From Synanceia verrucosa (Eukaryota > Chordata > Actinopteri > Perciformes > Synanceiidae), in assembly GCA_029721515.1 (NCBI GenBank), contig CM056550.1, forward strand, positions 27,287,619-27,351,618: a stretch of DNA of 64,000 bases, given 5' to 3'. The notes under the pieces were generated by a model. It made no database searches, was not told the DNA's origin, and worked only from the letters and a program-made list of their open reading frames with translations. Numbering within the stretch: the stretch's first letter is position 1; every line of letters starts with the position of its first letter. The position numbers and the translations under genes are program-made. Shown in pieces: positions 51,325 to 64,000 of the stretch.

Positions 51325-53040
51325 CTCTTTCCAACATTTTACCAGTCCATTCATGAAGTACGTTCATTTCCATGATTTTACAACATGCCTTTGTTTGTCT
51401 TCTTCTGTGCTGTCTGCATGCTGCATGTTGCTCAGAGCGAGGACAAGGAAACGGATTTTGAAATTAATGACTCTGATTAGGCTTGAGCGTTTTATGGCTC
51501 ATTGGTGAGCGTTCAACTGCTCTTCCTTCCCCCGTGCTTCTTCCATAAAGTTTACACTACTGAAAAGTTTGATTCACATGCAGAAGACAACTCGTTCTGA
51601 TCTGAACCCAGGTTTAAAAACTACAAGCCAAAGCTAGATCTGCTGAGACTGGCTCTGCCAGACGGGAAGTAGTTTGTTTCAGTAGTGTAAATAAGACCCT
51701 TGTAATGATTGTCATGTCATGCATAATGGAGGGCGTGCTGAATCATCAGCTGTTGCAGTTTGACTCTTTGTCTCCCATTCACTGATATTTAAAGGGAGGG
51801 TTACCACGCTCCCTTTGTCCAATTCACCATCAGGAATAGTAGTTGCTTGCACAGAGTGTATTTAAAGCAATCCATCCATCCATTTTCTACCGCTTATCCT
51901 CACATAGGGTTGCGAGGGGGCTGGAGCCTATCCCAGCTGTCTTAGGGCGGAAGGCAGGGTACACCATGGACGAGTCGCCAGTTTATCACAGGGCACATAG
52001 AGACAGACAACCACTCAAACTCGCATTCACACCTACGGTCAATTTAAATTAGCCAGTTAACCTAATCCCCATACATGTTTTTGGATGGTGGGAGGAAGCT
52101 GGAGTACCTGGAGAGAACCCAAACAAACACGGGGAGAACATGTTAACTCCACACAGAAAGGCTGTGAGGCGAGAGTGCTAACCACTGCACCGCCGTGCTG
52201 CCCTATTTAAAGTAATGTCATTGTAAATAAAAATAAAAGCAGGAAGACAGATCGATCAAAGTGACTTCATCAGGAAAGATGTGTGATGCTCAATCACTTA
52301 ACATTTTTTGATTGTGATCAGCAGCGAAATTTGATTTGTGACTCAGAGCCGGACGGAAATGAACAATTTATTATCAGAGTGAGTGTTTTTTTTATTTCCT
52401 GTACAAACCATTAAGAAGTCAATTAAAGGTGAAGATTTTGTGTTACAAAGTGGTGTTTTTATCAGCCATCTCACTTGCCTTACACAAAGATGATATCTGC
52501 GATTGTAATTTTGAGATTATCTCTTTGTGTGCCAAAGCACCAAAAGGGAAAACAAGTGCCCAAGAAGTGTGATGAAGAAACAATGACTAACCAAAGAAAA
52601 GAAAATATGTCCTTTAAACTAACACACTGTGATAGCTGAAATACAAGGAAAAAAACACCTTTTTAATCAATACGGCAGCAGAACCAGTTAATGTAAGGTT
52701 ACTTTTCTTTCTTTTTTTTAATTTTTTTTTTGCCCTTCATTTCTTCAGCTGTCCAGAATCTGTGGTTTGTTTCAGCTGCATCTCTTCCCAGTACCAAGCT
52801 AATACTAGCTGACAAGCTTCTCTGTGCTCTATTCAGTGTTTTATTCTGAGTGAATGTGTGAGTGCTCCTGGCTGGCAAAGTGTGCACTGTGGCAGGGATC
52901 CTATAAAGTGAGCTGCACAGGTACTAAAATGATGTTCAGGACGTGCGGTTAGGTGCTTTTTTTTTTTTTTTTGTTTGTGCTCATTCTGTCATTGTTTTTG
53001 GTCTCTGCAGATCCTTCAGGAGAGGGGTTCCCGGATGTGA
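37922..53040 (+). CDS. kctd5: KCTD5, BTB-domain adaptor of cullin-3 ligase
   Basis: Six exons of the standard form: 37922-38143, 44809-44917, 45261-45352, 45466-45561, 48733-48858 and 53011-53040, giving 224 residues (human 234). WIRLNVGGTYFLTTRQTLCR, DETGAYLIDRDPTYFGPVLN, VLEEAEFYNITSLIKL, VPVKHVYRVLQCQEEELTQM and the C-terminus ILQERGSRM match KCTD5 (KCTD2 is close; ELVSIGSSYNYGNEDQ and HNQSYG favour KCTD5). The BTB/T1 domain covers about residues 34-140. The protein assembles as a pentamer, recruits CUL3 and promotes turnover of G-protein beta-gamma. Introns are large (intron 1 is 6.7 kb) and rich in transposons. Two extra candidate exons, 45767-45871 and 51436-51480, are listed separately. 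Confidence 0.95.
39262..39331. repeat. (TG)n microsatellite
   Basis: About 35 uninterrupted TG units in KCTD5 intron 1. The open frames spanning it (poly Val-Cys) are not genes. Confidence 0.98.
42774..42798. repeat. (CAAC)n tetranucleotide repeat
   Basis: Six tandem CAAC units in KCTD5 intron 1. Confidence 0.95.
43117..43878. mobile_element. hAT-like non-autonomous DNA transposon
   Basis: The left end cagggctgggatgat and the reverse complement of the right end (agggctgtgatggtatgg) are inverted repeats. Subterminal gatcacggtgg and ccgcggt blocks recur. It is 762 bp long with no transposase frame. An exact target duplication was not found, so the class is tentative. Confidence 0.55.
45767..45871 (+). 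CDS. kctd5: candidate alternative exon 5a of KCTD5
   Basis: This 105-base open segment starts after an acceptor (cgttgcag) and ends at GAG|GTGTGT, both phase 0 like the standard exon 5. It encodes LVSIGYGRAHQSEFLLIVSR followed by EVKGEESALPNNSGE. The standard exon encodes LVSIGSSYNYGNEDQAEFLC and on to VVSKEL. The shared LVSIG, Y-G, Q-x-EFL and VS-[KR]-E pattern shows common origin, with loss of about four residues. Using 5a instead of, or together with, 5b keeps the frame into exon 6. It is either a functional alternative exon or a decaying duplicate; transcription is not shown. Confidence 0.6.
47055..47796. mobile_element. hAT-family non-autonomous transposon with 8-bp target duplication
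   Basis: Inverted ends tagggatgtcccgatc and (reverse complement of the right end) tagaggtgtcccgatac enclose 742 bp. The 8-bp direct repeat cttcacag lies immediately outside both ends (47047-47054, 47797-47804). An 8-bp duplication and these ends are typical of hAT elements. Internal tatcgg-type repeats are also paired at both ends. No transposase. It is in KCTD5 intron 4. Confidence 0.88.
48343..48376. repeat. perfect 14-bp stem hairpin with box-A-like arm
   Basis: gttggcctagtggt, a 6-base loop and accactaggccaac form a perfect inverted repeat. The left arm resembles a tRNA box A (tggcctagtgg), so it may be the remains of a tRNA-derived element. Confidence 0.7.
48863..48918. repeat. (GT)n/(GC)n microsatellite at the KCTD5 exon 5 donor
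   Basis: GT repeats with gtgc interruptions begin at the fifth base of the intron after KCTD5 exon 5 (AAG|GTCAGTGTGT). Confidence 0.97.
49411..50430. mobile_element. long inverted-repeat (fold-back) element
   Basis: Arms of roughly 370-400 bp (about 49418-49790 and 50015-50428) are reverse complements at high identity: tagccggctcagccattgcc on the left matches ggcaatggctgagccggcta on the right, and gtggactttgttgatctgcc matches its complement. The unpaired centre is about 220 bp. No coding frame. It lies in KCTD5 intron 5. Confidence 0.8.
50741..51069. mobile_element. near-perfect palindromic MITE
   Basis: The left arm begins gccgccaaggaggttatg and the right arm ends cataacctccttggcgg; the arms are about 155 bp with a central spacer near 50902-50921. 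Both arms include ttgcaaaataactcaaaaag. This is a common type of fish fold-back MITE; the family name is not known to me. Confidence 0.82.
51222..51321. repeat. (TA)n microsatellite
   Basis: About 100 bp of TA repeats with a few tatg interruptions, in KCTD5 intron 5, 115 bp before a candidate alternative exon. Confidence 0.97.
51436..51480 (+). CDS. kctd5: candidate alternative last exon of KCTD5
   Basis: After a good acceptor (catgttgctcag) a phase-0 frame encodes SEDKETDFEINDSD and a TAG stop. Joined to exon 5 (ending SEPSEKAK), it would replace ILQERGSRM with an acidic tail. The codons are well formed, and the Ser/Asp/Glu tail looks like a real protein end, but no transcript evidence is available and I do not recall this tail from the family. 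Confidence 0.4.
   Translation, partial: SEDKETDFEINDSD
51872..52203 (-). mobile_element. fish SINE-like retroelement, second copy, with head
   Basis: Same family and orientation as 28165-28472. On the minus strand it starts gcagcacggcggtgcagtgg then ttagcactctcgcctcacag (tRNA-like head) and ends in a (GGAT)n tail. The B-box segment present in the other copy is deleted here. Flanking direct repeats tatttaaagcaat (51859-51871) and tatttaaagtaat (52204-52216) differ by one base. Confidence 0.87.
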
Positions 53041-56000
53041 AGAGGACTCAGTATTACTAGCCCCAGGTGTTACAATGCTAACATATCGTCTTTATGGAAG
53101 AACGTGTGGCACAATGGAGCTTCAAAGGAGGGATGTGCATTTATGTGTCCCTCCATTCAGTTTTTTTTTTTATTTCTTGATGTAAATAAGTCTGTTTACT
53201 GACAATTTGTGCCTGTACATTTAAACTGGACCTTTTTTAATTAGCGGCAAGATTTTCTTTTCTAATTGAGAGTAAATAATTGCAAACTACAAATGTTTTA
53301 TGCTATAAAATATGGCCATCATCATATAAGGCCAATGATTCACTCAGGGTCATCTATTGAGTCAATGCTTATATCCTCCAACTCAAGGGTCTGGTAAGGG
53401 ATCAGTCAGTATGGTCTTCATAAATACAAGTATCAAACTCAAACTCATTGTTCAGAGATGTTAAGAAGGGAATTGTGCATTTATTTAGTGCATGTCAAAG
53501 AATTATTTTATTAAATGTGAAATTCACCCCAAAAATTAATTAATTAAATTTCTTCCCAACAATTTTCAAACAGTTATACTGAGAATTGTGATCATGAAGA
53601 TTCAAAGCTGTGGAACACGCATTTTCAGTTACATGTAAAACATTTTACTTGGATTTGCAAATCTTTTTTTTTTCTGTATCTCTTCAGTGTCAAAAAGGAA
53701 CAATCTTATTCTCAGACCAGGATGATAACTGTACATAAAGGGGCATTAGGTAATTTATCACTTGGAGAGCTTTTGTTGGTAACGAGGAAGAAATGAGAAA
53801 AAAAAATTTGATTTTCACGTAAACTAAGTAAGATAAGTTTCGAGAATGAGAGTAGACTATTAGTTGCAAGATGTTTCTTAATTGCTCTTTATTGTTTGAA
53901 AAGTAAATGTGTTTCTAGTGTAGCTGCATGTAGCAGCAAGTGCTTTATTCTACAACCATAGTGACACAATTACCCACAGATAAGGCAGGTGTGCTGTGCT
54001 ATGGGATTGAATACGTATGTTGTCATGATGTCCACTTGCTGGTTTTATAAGGTTAAAACTTTAAACTATTGGGTTCATTCAGATGTTACATTTCAAATGT
54101 GGATTTAAAGTAGTGTAAACAAGTAATATTGCTCTCTGAATGTTGTAAATTGCAAATTTATGTACAGTTTATTCTAAGTCAGACATCTTTCTTAACTCCT
54201 CATGTTCATAAGTTTAAAGTAAACTGCCAAAATAGTCAAAGGTGTTTAAAATGTGAATTCTGTTTTACAATGATATTATTCCTTGAGGCAATGACATCTT
54301 TTTAAAAAGAAAAAAAATGAGTTCTGAGTTTTCCTTTGACTAGTTTATTTTGTATGTTTGAGGGAACATCTTGTTTGATTAAGATCTTAAGAGGAAATGT
54401 TTGTGGTGTGGGAGGTTTGGGACTGGAACTGCTTGAGGGCAGTGGTGAAGGATTTTTTGTTCATATCCAGAGGATTTTGTTTCGATGTAAATATTCCAAA
54501 TTCAATATTAATATTTAACTCTTAAAAAACTGCACGTTTTGTACACTGTATAGAAATCACTACTTGGAACGGAAGTTGTTTATACTGGATCTTTAAAATT
54601 GAGAAATTCTTCACAATGTTGACTTCTGTTTTGCATTGTTTGTACAGGACTCTAGAGATTTCTGATTGAAACAGCTGATGCTGAACATGGTGTCTTTCAC
54701 TGAGAACATGCCTGGAACATGTTTTGATAACCAATAACAAAGCTACACTTGGCTGGCTATGAAGTTGACTGTTACATTTAAAAAAAACAAAAAAACAAGT
54801 GTATTTTTCCTGCATTGTGATAGAATCTTCTAAGCATTTTGAAATGTGTAGGTTTCGTACACAACATTACAAGCACTACAGTGGGCAACAACACTGTGCA
54901 CATTGCTTACAAGCCTGTAATGTTGTTAATGTAAATACTGCATTTTAGACCTTTTGTTTTTTTTAACAGAAAGTTGTTTTCAGGTGTGATGTGTGGTTTT
55001 GATAGGTTCGATATTTCATTCACAAATAATCATTTAGTGTTGCCTTTTTCCCAATGACCAAAATCCAATGTCTTACATGTACACATTGTTCTTAGTGTCA
55101 GGGATTGAGTAAACTTTTCTTAATGCTGGCACACTTCATACATATAGACTTGTTAATGACACACAAACCTCCATTTACTCACATGTACACGTATACACTT
55201 GACTAAAACAATTTTCTATTGTCGGGGAAAACAAGTATGGATGCATGTTTTTTGATATAGATGTACACACAAACACACAAGGGCTTTTAAAATGCAAAGT
55301 TTGATATTGCAAAGAGGTTCAATCAAAGCAGACTGGATTTCCTGCCAGAGCTAGGCTATGTTTACATTTGCTATAGTATTCTGAAGCCTTCCAATTATGT
55401 ACTGTCTTGCACTCCCTCACACATGTTAACATTTGTCTGACTTGTGTGACTGCACCAATGGCAACTAGCACTCTCCACTCCACATGAACTGATGTTCACA
55501 CAGATGTGCTGACTGATAAGATACTCTGTACACTTCTGACAGCCCATGCTTGAGCGGCGTTTCAGACAATCTTGCTTTTCATCCTCTCCGATGGCAGAGA
55601 TGCTCACTGTTCTTAGGATGAAATGTACCTGTGTTGGCTCAGAGCAAAAGTTTATTTTGGTCTTGGACTTTTTTTTTTCTGCAATGAGATTTAAAGTGTT
55701 TTTGTGTTTGGTTTGCTTGGTTCAGTTGTAATTTCATTTGATATACTCTGGTCTGAGGTGTTTAACCCCTTTTATTTTAGCAGCTATGTTATCTTAAATG
55801 CCCTTCACGAACAGGTCGTCTGTTTGAGCATTTGGTATCGACCATTTCATGTGATGGATAAACTTATCAAATCTGTAGCCTGATACTTATAAGTGCCCAG
55901 TTTATTTTGTATTCAAGTTATAAGCCACAGACCACTGTAATGCATGATTGAAGATGATCACACTTGTAATCAGAGGGAATGAATGTGTCATTTTTTTTCT

Positions 56001-56152
56001 CAATCTAGCAATTAAATTGATGAATAAGGTTCTCATATCACTACATAGATCACTATTCTAATATGATCTTATGCAACGTTAAACATGTACAAACTAAGTA
56101 TGAGGTTAAGGGGATAGATCTCTATGGTCTTGCATAAGATAAACTGAATAAA
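53041..56152 (+). other. KCTD5 3' UTR, about 3.1 kb, ending at a poly(A) signal
   Basis: No coding potential from the KCTD5 stop to AATAAA at 56147-56152. The stretch is AT-rich and unique apart from simple runs. Its extent is inferred from the first strong signal; earlier ends are possible. Confidence 0.5.
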
Positions 56153-57059
56153 AAAATGTTGTCATTCATGTGTGTTCTTTTTTTTTCTTCAAGAGATGTT
56201 TGTCATGTGGCTCTGTCAGTATATCGATTGATTTCATACACAATAAGACACATTTGTATGATTGGTAATAATCGTCAGTACATCTCATAGATCCTTAAAC
56301 ATAGAGATACCACAGCATTAAATTCAAAAGTTATGGCAAGAAAGCCTATCTTTTGATAAATGGCGACCTCTTGTGTCCCTCAAAACAGGTTGCTATGGGT
56401 TAGTTGCCAAGAAACATGCCTATTTATCATGTAGACGTTTTTACATGGGAGTACAAAACAACGACTTTTTAATACCAATAGTCTCAGTCAATTTAAGCCA
56501 TGCTCGTTAGTCATTGCATACATACTGTTATGTGGTTTGTCAAACGTAGACGTTTGGGATAAGAACTGATCTTTAGCCTAGACAAAGATGTTATATAAGA
56601 GAAGATGGAAATCTGTATCTCTTTGTTAGAATGGGGCATCTCGCGTCTGGGCATTCGTGTTGTATGTAAAAGAATATGTTATAATTCATAAAGCTATAAG
56701 CAGTCTGAATGAACAGGTGGTAATCAGGATGTATTCATGAAAATAAATAAGCCTCGTGAATTTTCTGACTGAGACCTTTTGTAAGTTTTGTTCTTGGAGC
56801 AAAAAGACAACGGTAGACAGCCGGACAGCGCATGACCGAAGAGCATCAGCCGCAAAGCAAAGATGATCTTGACCCGCAATGTAAAGGTGTTTATCATGTA
56901 CTGTGTCCTATCCGCAGAAGCTGTGCTGCTCGAACGAAATGGAAACTAATATGCGGTTGAAATACTAAAGTCAATTCGTCGGTAGTTGAAAAGATACACT
57001 TAAAACGCACAGTCCAATCTATCTAGGGGTATTTAAGCAAAGGCGGAAGTAAACGACAG
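56153..57059. other. intergenic and UBE2I promoter region
   Basis: No gene recognised. Near 57030-57052 the sequence gtatttaagcaaaggcggaa contains an ETS-like cggaagt just before the probable UBE2I transcription start. Confidence 0.45.
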
Positions 57060-57205
57060 ATGCCTATTTCGCTTTGCTGTCTCTGTGTCTCTCTTGAGTC
57101 GGAGCGGTTGGTTTTCAGGAGGGAAACTTTACAAGGTTTAACGGGATTCGAGCACGATTAATTCATCTCGCTTAATTACCAGAGCCAGTGCAGCCACACA
57201 GAAAG
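57060..57205 (+). other. probable non-coding first exon of UBE2I
   Basis: A donor AAAG|GTAGGA at 57205/57206 follows a GC-richer stretch. The coding exon acceptor ends at 58565 (cattgcag). Vertebrate UBE2I has untranslated leader exons. The 5' edge is an estimate. Confidence 0.45.
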
Positions 57206-58578
57206 GTAGGAGAAAAACTTGATATGGGAACGTGTTAATTTTGTCGTGTATTACGATATTTTACCCGCTTCGGTTTGCGCCATTTTCGCTAGTTTTGTAA
57301 TGCACAAATGTGCTCCTTTTAGCTCTGGCGTTCTTTGTCCCTATTCGTTAATGGATTGTGATATTGTTTATTCTTGCTGAATATTTCACATTAGTGTCTA
57401 CCATTCTAGATTAGATATTAATGTGCGTTAAAATAAAGGCGGCTATCACTTTTCTGCTGTCCAAAATTGTTTTCAAATCAAGTGCAATTGCGCATATTTG
57501 TGCTGCATCAGGCCGTGCCAGACGCTAACATCACCAGCGCCTGTTAGGATGTAGCATATTTCTGGCGCACATGAGTTAGCTTGCCAAGCTAACCGGCTAG
57601 CATGCTGAACAAATAGCTTTTATGGTCAGTTTGTTGACAATTAGATTGACAACAAGTTTACGGTAAAGTTCAACGAACATGAAATGAATTAAACGTTTAT
57701 GGACTCATGTCCTGTGGCCTTTAATTGTGGCACCAAGCTTAAATGAAAGAGTAGAAGAATCATCTTATGCAGACCTGTACGGTATCACAACCGGCTAACT
57801 TGGCTAGCCCCATTAGCGTAACAGACCCGACGGTGATATTGTAAAACACATTACCACTGGGACTGATGGACAGTGTTTAAATGTTTGACACTGGCCATTG
57901 TGTACAGTACATATCCACTGTTATAAAGTTAGTAAACGCCCTGTGAGCAGTTTGTAGGTATTGCCGGTGCAGTTTGGTTCCCTGCCTCTTTTTCATTACC
58001 CCCAAAGCATCGTTGCTGTAGAGATCATTAGACGTTCCTACGGAGAGTCTTAATTAGAGCTCCTAATTAGCTTTGACTCGGACTGCCAACACACTGTCGT
58101 ATTGGCATACCTGTTAAAAGATATGTTGGTAACAGTGAGGACAGTCACAGGGTGTGTAAGTTGAGCATGTAACCCTAAGAATAGCTAGGTGAGTTGAATA
58201 ATAAAAACACCTTAATTTAGATCTGTGTATGAAGTCCAGGTAAGTGTAACTGATCATTGGTATTCACCGCCACTGTAACACCACTTCACGGAGAGCAGAA
58301 GCTTACCTTTACACTAAGGACTGACATGAATAGAATCACATTACATAGAAAGAACAGAGCAGAGAAAAGCACCAAATCCTCTTATCCTCCTTGGCTATAA
58401 TATTCTATGAATTACTTGGTTAACAATCATGTCAGCTCAGAAAACTGCATGATGATGATGATAACAAGGCCAGTTCAACCTTTCAAGGCAATGACCTCCG
58501 TAAAGTCTAAGACCTGAATTCCTGCTGAAATAGTTTCATATAATTGACTTTGTCTTTCATTGCAGGAGTCCACGAATC

Positions 58579-62257
<3,679 letters not shown>

Positions 62258-63354
62258 GGGCGAAGACTTGCTCCGCTGTGGCAGAAGGAATGGGTTTAAC
62301 AAGAATCACCTCCCCGCTCAGTCTCTCAATGAATGTGCTCCTCTCACATCAGGACTTGCTTAAAGACTTCTATTTAAACTCCACACATTCTGTGCCATCT
62401 GACCTATCGTTGTTTTTGTTCATAATTGCCAGTTGGCGCATAATGCTGGGAGGGGATGGGTGCTTCAGCACCCTGGTCATTTCTTTTTAAACATTAATTG
62501 TCTTATGTGGTGCAAGGGACACAGCTCGGTACCAGTTTCGTCAACTCCATGCAAGCTGGCTGTCATCAATGTTCAAGGACGAAAATGTCTTTTTGTTTTA
62601 TATTGCTCTGTCACAGGGTCTATTCCTTATGTTCCCCCTTTCTTTTCCATAAATTTAATGTAAAATTAGCTTATTTCATTGTCAGTATTTCAACTGCTGT
62701 ATAATGAATGGCACTTTTATACTGTTGTATCTCACTAGTGTCTCTAGATGGCTCTGTCTAATTCTCTTTCCCAGGTTTTCTATTCAGCATGCTGTAATAT
62801 ATGATAGAATCTGCTGCCTTGGCTGTCTTTTTGTTATTCAGATTGTTTGCTATGAAATAAATAAAATGGCCATGATGACTGAGGCAGGTAGGCTTACTTC
62901 TGTATCAGACTTTAAGGTTATATGGTGCTTTGTTCATGTATGTGTTGGCGTAAATAAAACTTTCTACAAAACTATAGAATATTTGTTTTATTACATGGTT
63001 TGAAATATACAGCATGTTCACCTTAATCTTTAAGGTTTCAGAGACAGAATTATTCAGTGTCATATACACACACACACTTTCAAAATAATGGCTTTTTGGT
63101 TTACAGTAACTTTACACATTTGATTGAAACAAAGTTATGTGATTAATATTTTTAAATCTTTTAGATTATACATAATGCAGGCGAAAGTCCAAATACAAGC
63201 ACGCTAAATAACAACATGGCCAAAATTTGCTGTCTTGCAGAGATTAAAACATTGCTACATTGTTATGTGAATGTGTTGTTGACTTTTTGGTCCCAACATC
63301 ATGTCAAGTTGACACGTTTTTTACTGTCCTGTGACTACACACAAGCACATCAGC
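62258..63354. other. UBE2I 3' UTR and 3' flank of the cytokine receptor gene
   Basis: The UBE2I 3' UTR runs to one of the AATAAA signals at 62856-62865 or 62953-62958. The remainder is the 3' side of the convergent receptor gene. No further gene seen. Confidence 0.55.
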
Positions 63355-63951
63355 CTATGCTTCAGTGATGGCCTCCACTCTGGTGGTTCCTGTTGGGCAG
63401 GATTTAGTTGGCGGCTCCCCGTGGTGCTCTGCTGTGACTGGGCCTCTCTGCTGGAAGGTGCTCAGGGTGCAGTACTCGTTGCAGTACCAAGGAGGGTCCC
63501 TCTCCATCCAGCATCCCGAGTCTCCTTCAGCAGGGTTACAAGCCTGTGAGTTCAAGGTCAGTGAGCTCCCTGGATCAGCTGGTGGAGTCATGGTGCTCAC
63601 AGCATACGGCATGCCCAGGAGTGAGGCGTCACAGCCTGGGTTACATATGTTGCTGTATGCGCTGCCCGCCATGACCTGGTAGTGAAACTGAAACTGGGGC
63701 TGGCTCTCGTCCTTCTCCACAACCACAAACTTTGTCAGTGTGTCAATCTGGAGAGTTTCCTCTACCTTCGGCACAGCTGCTGTGTTTTCTTGTGTATCAA
63801 CCCAGCTCTATAATCACAGTCATGTTTAGGGACAGTCTTGTTATTATCAATATTTCATGTAACTAAGCTTACCTTGAAGTCTCCCTGGCAGTCACTGTAT
63901 AAGGTGTGAAAATAGGGTGCTGGAGTTGGGATGAAGGTGCTCTGCCTCCAC
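63355..63951 (-). CDS. class I cytokine receptor, cytoplasmic part, IL-21R/IL-9R-like (5' exons beyond window)
   Basis: Two exons on the minus strand, 63951-63873 and 63807-63355, joined in phase 0, encode the last 176 residues. The first exon, RQSTFIPTPAPYFHTLYSDC then QGDFKSWV, parallels the juxtamembrane box 1 region of human IL-21R (PSPERFFMPLYKGCSGDFKKWV) and IL-9R. The proline-rich PTPAP is the expected JAK1-binding box. The tail has tyrosines in SAYSNIC, MPYAV and DPPWYCNEYCTLSTF that could serve as STAT or SH2 docking sites. The extracellular, WSXWS and transmembrane parts must lie to the right. IL-21R seems the best guess, but IL-9R or another common-gamma-chain partner cannot be excluded. 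Confidence 0.7.
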
Positions 63952-64000
63952 CTGGAAGTGTGAGGAACGTTAAGAAAGCATTTAGTGGAAGTTGGTTTAA

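Overview
The window is vertebrate nuclear DNA, most likely from a ray-finned (percomorph-type) fish. The genes are split by canonical GT-AG introns, the encoded proteins are close to human orthologues, and introns and intergenic stretches carry fish-type SINEs, short inverted-repeat DNA transposons and long dinucleotide repeats. There are no bacterial features, tRNA or rRNA genes or CRISPR arrays. All exon structures were assembled by hand from splice sites, reading-frame continuity and recalled protein families; no database was searched.

Layout, left to right. ANKS3 (minus, 3' end outside the window); a degenerate coding-like fragment; a C8orf33/UPF0488 homologue (minus); histone H3.3 (plus) with a 620-bp TG/TA/CA array in an intron; UQCC4 (minus); C7orf50 homologue (plus), whose 6.1-kb third intron contains two opposite-strand receptor genes, GPER1 and an unassigned seven-helix receptor-like protein; GNPTG (minus) head-to-head with TSR3 (plus); PDPK1 (plus); KCTD5 (plus, 15 kb, with two candidate alternative exons); UBE2I (plus); and the last two coding exons of a class I cytokine receptor resembling IL-21R/IL-9R (minus, 5' part outside the window).

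Most of the genes (ANKS3, UQCC4, GNPTG, TSR3, PDPK1, KCTD5, UBE2I) have human orthologues on 16p13.3. C7orf50 with the nested GPER1 corresponds to human 7p22.3. The window is therefore a conserved synteny block that joins two human segments. The genes form no operon or single pathway: they cover cilia (ANKS3), chromatin (H3.3), complex III assembly (UQCC4), lysosomal enzyme targeting (GNPTG), 18S rRNA modification (TSR3), growth signalling (PDPK1), ubiquitin/SUMO conjugation (KCTD5, UBE2I) and receptors.

The most notable points are a diverged duplicate of KCTD5 exon 5 with intact splice sites, a possible alternative KCTD5 last exon, a seven-helix receptor-like gene whose first coding exon is only ATG, an unusual GPER1 with DRF in place of DRY, a probable GC-AG intron in ANKS3, a transposon whose end abuts the C8orf33-homologue splice acceptor, and several well-delimited mobile elements with target-site duplications.
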